Below, one piece after another: positions 34,964 to 38,388 of a DNA stretch of 38,388 bases; position 1 is the stretch's first letter, and the number at the start of each line of letters is the position of its first letter. The notes below the pieces were generated by a model. It ran no database searches, had not been told where the DNA came from, and worked only from the letters and a program-made list of their open reading frames with translations. The position numbers were made by a program, and so were the translations under genes. The DNA is from an uncultured Roseburia sp. (GTDB lineage: Bacteria > Bacillota > Clostridia > Lachnospirales > Lachnospiraceae), in NCBI GenBank assembly GCA_947573605.1, contig CANPGM010000036.1:1-38388 (forward strand), in the 5' to 3' direction.

Positions 34964-37576
34964 TCAGACGCGAATCAGCAGGCCTTCCAGGTATTTCAAT
35001 ATCGGAATCAGATAAAACAGAATCATCACTCCCCAAAAAACCAGGAGAAACGCCCCATAGGACGCCTGGTACAATCTGCCGATATACTTCCCGTGCGCTT
35101 TTTTGCAGTATACGAAAAGGAAAATCGCTCCGATTACAATTCCGGCCGCCGTGAGAAAGCCGCCCTGTATCATCCCTTTCGGTGTAAATTTCAGATGAAT
35201 CTCATTGGTTCCCTGCCATACATGCACTTTTAAAAAGCCAAACGCATTCCCAACCGTCTCTTTGTCTCCATTCACTTTACAGCTCCAGCCCTCGTCATAA
35301 AGAACCGGTATAAAAACGGTTCCTTCCCTGCTGCTGTCTAATGTTATACGAAGACTTGTATGCGTTCTCTCGTACGCGATCTTCTCCATCAGCTCGGAAT
35401 TTATGCTGTTCATCCCCGCTTCAAATACTTCCACATCCAGCATTCCCAAATGAATACCGTCCGTATTGCTCAAATTGAAAAAATCAACAAAAACCGTCTG
35501 ATCTTCAAAATAACCCAAAAAAAGCAAACCGTTATTAAAATCGATTGGATAATTGTAATTATAATCGTTCGACTTGGCCGGAATCACGAGATCCTCTCCG
35601 TTGACTCTGATCGAAAACGATTGTTTGTCATTTCCGTATAAATACAGCGCCTTCTTCCCTTCTGCCTCTACAATGGTACTTTCTCCTATCCAGATATCCG
35701 AATACTCTTCTATCAGGTTTCCGGAATAACCTGTCACACTTCTGAATATTACGTTTTGATTTTCAAAAAGATTGTCAGACAGTTCGTATCCATTGTCTTC
35801 CAGATAGGAAATAAGCGGCAGCGCGTATCTGTTTTCTGAAATATAGTAAATATTTCCCTTCGTTCCCTGGCATTCCGCCACATATTCAAAAAAAGCTTCC
35901 GGCGGTTTTGTACCGCTTATGATATAGCGGATTCCAAATAACGTATCCGTAAAAATGGTTCCTCCCGTATCTAAAAGTCTGGTCCAATGCGAAGAATACC
36001 CCCATTTCGACAGAAGCGGCTGATACGACGCGTCAATTACATGAATATAATTCGCCAGCGATTCTCTTCCCATTACAAGCGAATAGTTTACATTCTTTAT
36101 CCTGCCTTCGCTGTCCTTGATCCGCTCAAAAGGAGCGGTTTCTCCCATACTGTCGTTTATTCCATGTATATCCGTTAAATAAGCGACGTCATGCTCGTTA
36201 TTTTGATACGTGTCCGGGGCAAGAAACAAACCGGTCATCGTCGTTACTTCTAATACAATCAGAAATACTGCCAGACTTACCCTTTTTTTCTCCGCCGCCA
36301 GTATCGCATAGTATCCAAAAGCAAAGAAACAACATAATACAATGCAAATCACTTCTTTATGCGCATGAAAATCGGGCATTTTTACGAATATCCGCCCTGC
36401 CATTCCGCTGCAGATTAGCCCTCCAAGAAATGCAGGAATACACCAAAGTTCCGTTTTCTTCTCCTCACAAAAATCTGTTTTCTGCAAAAACCGAACCAGA
36501 TAATCCACTGCCGCAAACGATAACAGAAAAATAAACCGAATCGGCCACCAGTTTCGGGAACCGCCGTGCCAGAGCAGTTCCGTACCGTTCACCGCAAATG
36601 GGATCAGCAAAAGCAGGATCAGAATCATCCTTCTTTTCTCAAATTTAACGCCCGCTTTCTTTGACAAAAAACCATATATACCGGCCGCTGCCGGAAAAGA
36701 GAGATTTATCAGTAAATATTTTGCAACTTCCCAGTCTCTTGTCGTCCATGAAGAAGAAATTGCCTCTGCATAGGTTCCTATAAAGCTTTTTCCGACGCGC
36801 GATGATTTTAAGATAGAATTTAGTGCCGGTAACACTACCACGGCGCTGATCATCAGAGAAATCAAAACCGACATTCCAAGCAAAAAAGCATACTCTCCTT
36901 TTTCCTCTCTGCTCTTTTGCCACCCGATAAAGTGCAGGCCGCTTACGATCAGGATAAACAACAGCACCATAAAACTCATGTAGATATTTTCCACCAGGCA
37001 TAAACTGCACACGGCAATAAATAATCCGCACTTCTTTTTGCAAAAAATCCGGTCATACCCAATCATCAATATCGGCAATAAAAATGCCATATCCATTACA
37101 AACATAATATGATAATGAATCAGACTTGCCGCGCCAAACGCATACAAAACAGACGCGCCGATTTTAATTGGTTCCTTTATCTTATATTTTTTTAAATACA
37201 AATACATAGCAATCGCTATGGCAGCTATTTTAATAATAAAAAGGATATTGACAAAATCTGTTAAATGATCTCTGGAAGAAAACAAAATAAAAAGATTAAG
37301 CGGACTGAAAAAAGCCTGTTCGGACGCGGCGCCGGAGATATTCAGACCGAATCCCGAATTCTAGGTAAAAAAAGGACTGGCCTTACCGTGCAGAACATCC
37401 CACATGTAATAAAGATTTTCCGGTATGGTCTGCTGCGACATATCGCCGTATGAAATCGAATTACCCCCAAACGGGTAGATTTCTTTATGATGATATACAG
37501 ACAATATGATACTGCTTACTGAAAAAATAATAATCACTATGGGAATGATTCCCGATATTGCTTTCTTTCTCTCCAT
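34964..37576 (-). pseudogene. YfhO-family membrane protein interrupted by an in-frame TAG
   Basis: A 870-residue YfhO-family membrane protein, read through one stop. Codons 1-71 contain a signal-anchor helix and IYPFGGNSISYGDMSQQTIP. Codon 72 is TAG (37363-37361). The same frame then continues NSGFGLNISGAASEQAFFSP and runs open to 34964. YfhO proteins have FFxWxSGxG here, so TAG replaces TGG (Trp) by a single G-to-A change. The rest has about 12 helices and a C-terminal extracellular region (SSREGTVFIPVLYDEGWSCK is characteristic). No ATG with a ribosome binding site follows the stop closely. The family is linked to glycosylation of wall polymers and is thought to be GT-C-like. The start is ATG at 37576 after AGAGG. 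It is first in an operon with the DPPR-synthase-like gene. It is a nonsense mutant or a sequencing error. Confidence 0.85.
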
Positions 37577-37585
37577 TATTCCTCT

Positions 37586-37606
37586 CATTCCGCCGTTTTA
37601 GCGGCC
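37586..37606 (-). repeat. Hairpin-RBS leader motif at the YfhO gene
   Basis: GGCCGC-TAAAA-CGGCGG hairpin followed by AATGAGAGGAATA and the ATG. Same form as at ilvN and the 27161 kinase. The rest of the 37577-37773 gap holds a CACTTTT/AAAAGTG inverted repeat near 37677-37701 and no clear promoter. Confidence 0.55.
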
Positions 37607-37773
37607 TTTTAACGCTATACAGGTTCGAAACTATCTGCCCGGCAAAAAACATTACTTAGGATATAATGATTTTATCACTTTTGCCTAAATTTTAAAAGTG
37701 TTACTTACTCAGGACTGGCAAAACGGATATTATGTAATGAAATATCATATACTTTCTGAGAGGTGATTTCTAA

Positions 37774-38286
37774 ATGAAAAGATTGAAATGGTATTTTTTA
37801 TTCGGTGTTATTTTCGTTATCGTGACAGGGTCTTTATCGCATTTTTTATATAAATGGAGCGGCAATAACACTATCGTCGGTCTGTTTGTTCCGGTAAATG
37901 AATCGGTTTGGGAACATATGAAACTGATTTTCTTCCCAACGCTGTTCTATTCCCTCTTTTTGATTTTCCAATTGAAAAAAGAACTGCCCTGCATAACCTC
38001 GTCCCTGTACTTGGGGATATTGCTCGGAACATTCTTTATTCCTGTTTTTTTCTATACTTATACGGGCGTCCTCGGCCGCGATTTCTTCTTTTTAGATCTT
38101 GCGGATTTTGTTCTGGGAGTCATACTTGCTTTTGCCGCAGCTTACAGGCTCACAGCCTCCTGCCGCGTACAGCCGTATTGTAAATTTCTGTTTGGCCTTG
38201 TATGTCTGTGTGCCGTTTGTTTTTTGCTGTTTACGTATCGGCCCCCGAACTGCAATCTCTTTCTGGATCCTTCCTTAGCCGGATAA
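37774..38286 (+). CDS. DUF6512-like integral membrane protein
   Basis: A 170-residue protein with about five hydrophobic helices. The motif GLFVPVNESVWEHMKLIFFP (residues about 37-56) is characteristic of the DUF6512 family of small clostridial membrane proteins of unknown function. The start is ATG after GAGAGGTGA. The C-terminus reads NLFLDPSLAG then stop. Family members usually continue a little after the LFLDP-like segment, and four bases past the stop the sequence becomes transposase, so the last residues may have been replaced by an IS3-type insertion or deletion junction. It diverges from the YfhO operon. Confidence 0.75.
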   Translation: MKRLKWYFLFGVIFVIVTGSLSHFLYKWSGNNTIVGLFVPVNESVWEHMKLIFFPTLFYSLFLIFQLKKELPCITSSLYLGILLGTFFIPVFFYTYTGVLGRDFFFLDLADFVLGVILAFAAAYRLTASCRVQPYCKFLFGLVCLCAVCFLLFTYRPPNCNLFLDPSLAG

Positions 38287-38290
38287 ACAG

Positions 38291-38388
38291 ACCAGGGAAG
38301 AAGCCAAAGCCGCAGTGTTCGAGTATATGGATATTTTATAACCGTAAACGGATCCATGAAGCAAACGGTTATCTGACGCCGGAGGAAT
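38291..38388 (+). pseudogene. IS3-family transposase (OrfB) 3'-end remnant
   Basis: In frame from 38291 the text reads TREEAKAAVFEYMDI. A net two-base loss at 38336 then follows, after which another frame reads YNRKRIHEANGYLTPEE up to the window edge. The assembled EY(I/M)(D/E)IFYNRKRxHxxxGYLTPEE is the C-terminus of IS3/IS150-group OrfB integrases. The DDE catalytic residues lie upstream and are missing: the preceding sequence is the DUF6512-like gene. It is therefore a truncated and frameshifted relic. Confidence 0.85.

Noticed and set aside
37361-37363. TAG in the YfhO gene as pyrrolysine or a reassigned codon
   Set aside because: Several intact genes here (cdd, thrC, the small membrane gene at 33770) end in TAG, and the family has Trp at this position. 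A nonsense change is simpler.

Overview
The window looks like chromosomal DNA from a low-to-moderate GC Clostridia, most likely a Lachnospiraceae-type gut anaerobe. This rests on AGGAGG-type ribosome binding sites, TTGACA/TATAAT promoters, a leucine T-box in front of leuS, LeuC/LeuD of the clostridial type, AP2-domain and DUF6512-type proteins, and many OmpR-type two-component systems. No tRNA, rRNA, CRISPR array or intact mobile element was seen.

Layout. 1-2838: the start of a PEP-carboxykinase-like gene, cytidine deaminase, and citrate synthase with a long structured leader. 2839-3504: a gene-poor scar with a broken alpha/beta-hydrolase fragment and a large inverted repeat. 3505-8164: a signalling group made of a CheY-like receiver, a protein joining four MshEN-like 24-residue repeats to a CheX-like domain, threonine synthase and a methyl-accepting chemotaxis protein. 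8328-12246: an AP2/HNH-like DNA-binding protein, leuC-leuD and a divergent LysR regulator. 12304-14202: a MarR regulator and MATE pump behind a consensus promoter whose spacer is a palindromic operator. 14199-19313: a response regulator, kinase and ABC exporter operon whose FtsX-type permease is frameshifted. 19670-20730: two small membrane proteins and an XRE repressor divided by back-to-back promoters. 20905-23866: leuS with its T-box. 23933-27930: a response regulator, kinase, unknown protein and amidase group, with a shared TTGTAT-N5-TTGTAA box in front of both the regulator and the amidase. 28008-31464: a second response regulator, BcrA-like ABC exporter and kinase operon. 31543-33115: ilvN-ilvC. 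33248-37576: a zinc-ribbon/TM2 protein, a small membrane protein, a UbiA-family prenyltransferase resembling decaprenyl-phosphate phosphoribosyltransferase, and a YfhO-family gene interrupted by an in-frame TAG. 37774-38388: a DUF6512-like membrane protein abutting the decayed 3' end of an IS3-family transposase.

Themes. Branched-chain amino acid metabolism (leuCD, ilvNC, leuS) is interleaved with envelope sensing and antimicrobial-type export (three OmpR-type two-component systems, two ABC exporters, one MATE pump). The most notable items are the tandem MshEN/CheX-like fusion next to a CheY, the YfhO plus DPPR-synthase-like pair, and several families of short dispersed repeats. One family ends in the ribosome binding site of at least seven genes, one builds multi-hairpin spacers between operon genes, and one (ACCTTATAGGA) sits right after T-tracts. 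Four genes are visibly broken (YfhO, FtsX permease, IS3 transposase, hydrolase fragment). Each break is one or two bases or a fragment, so sequencing error should be excluded for the first two.
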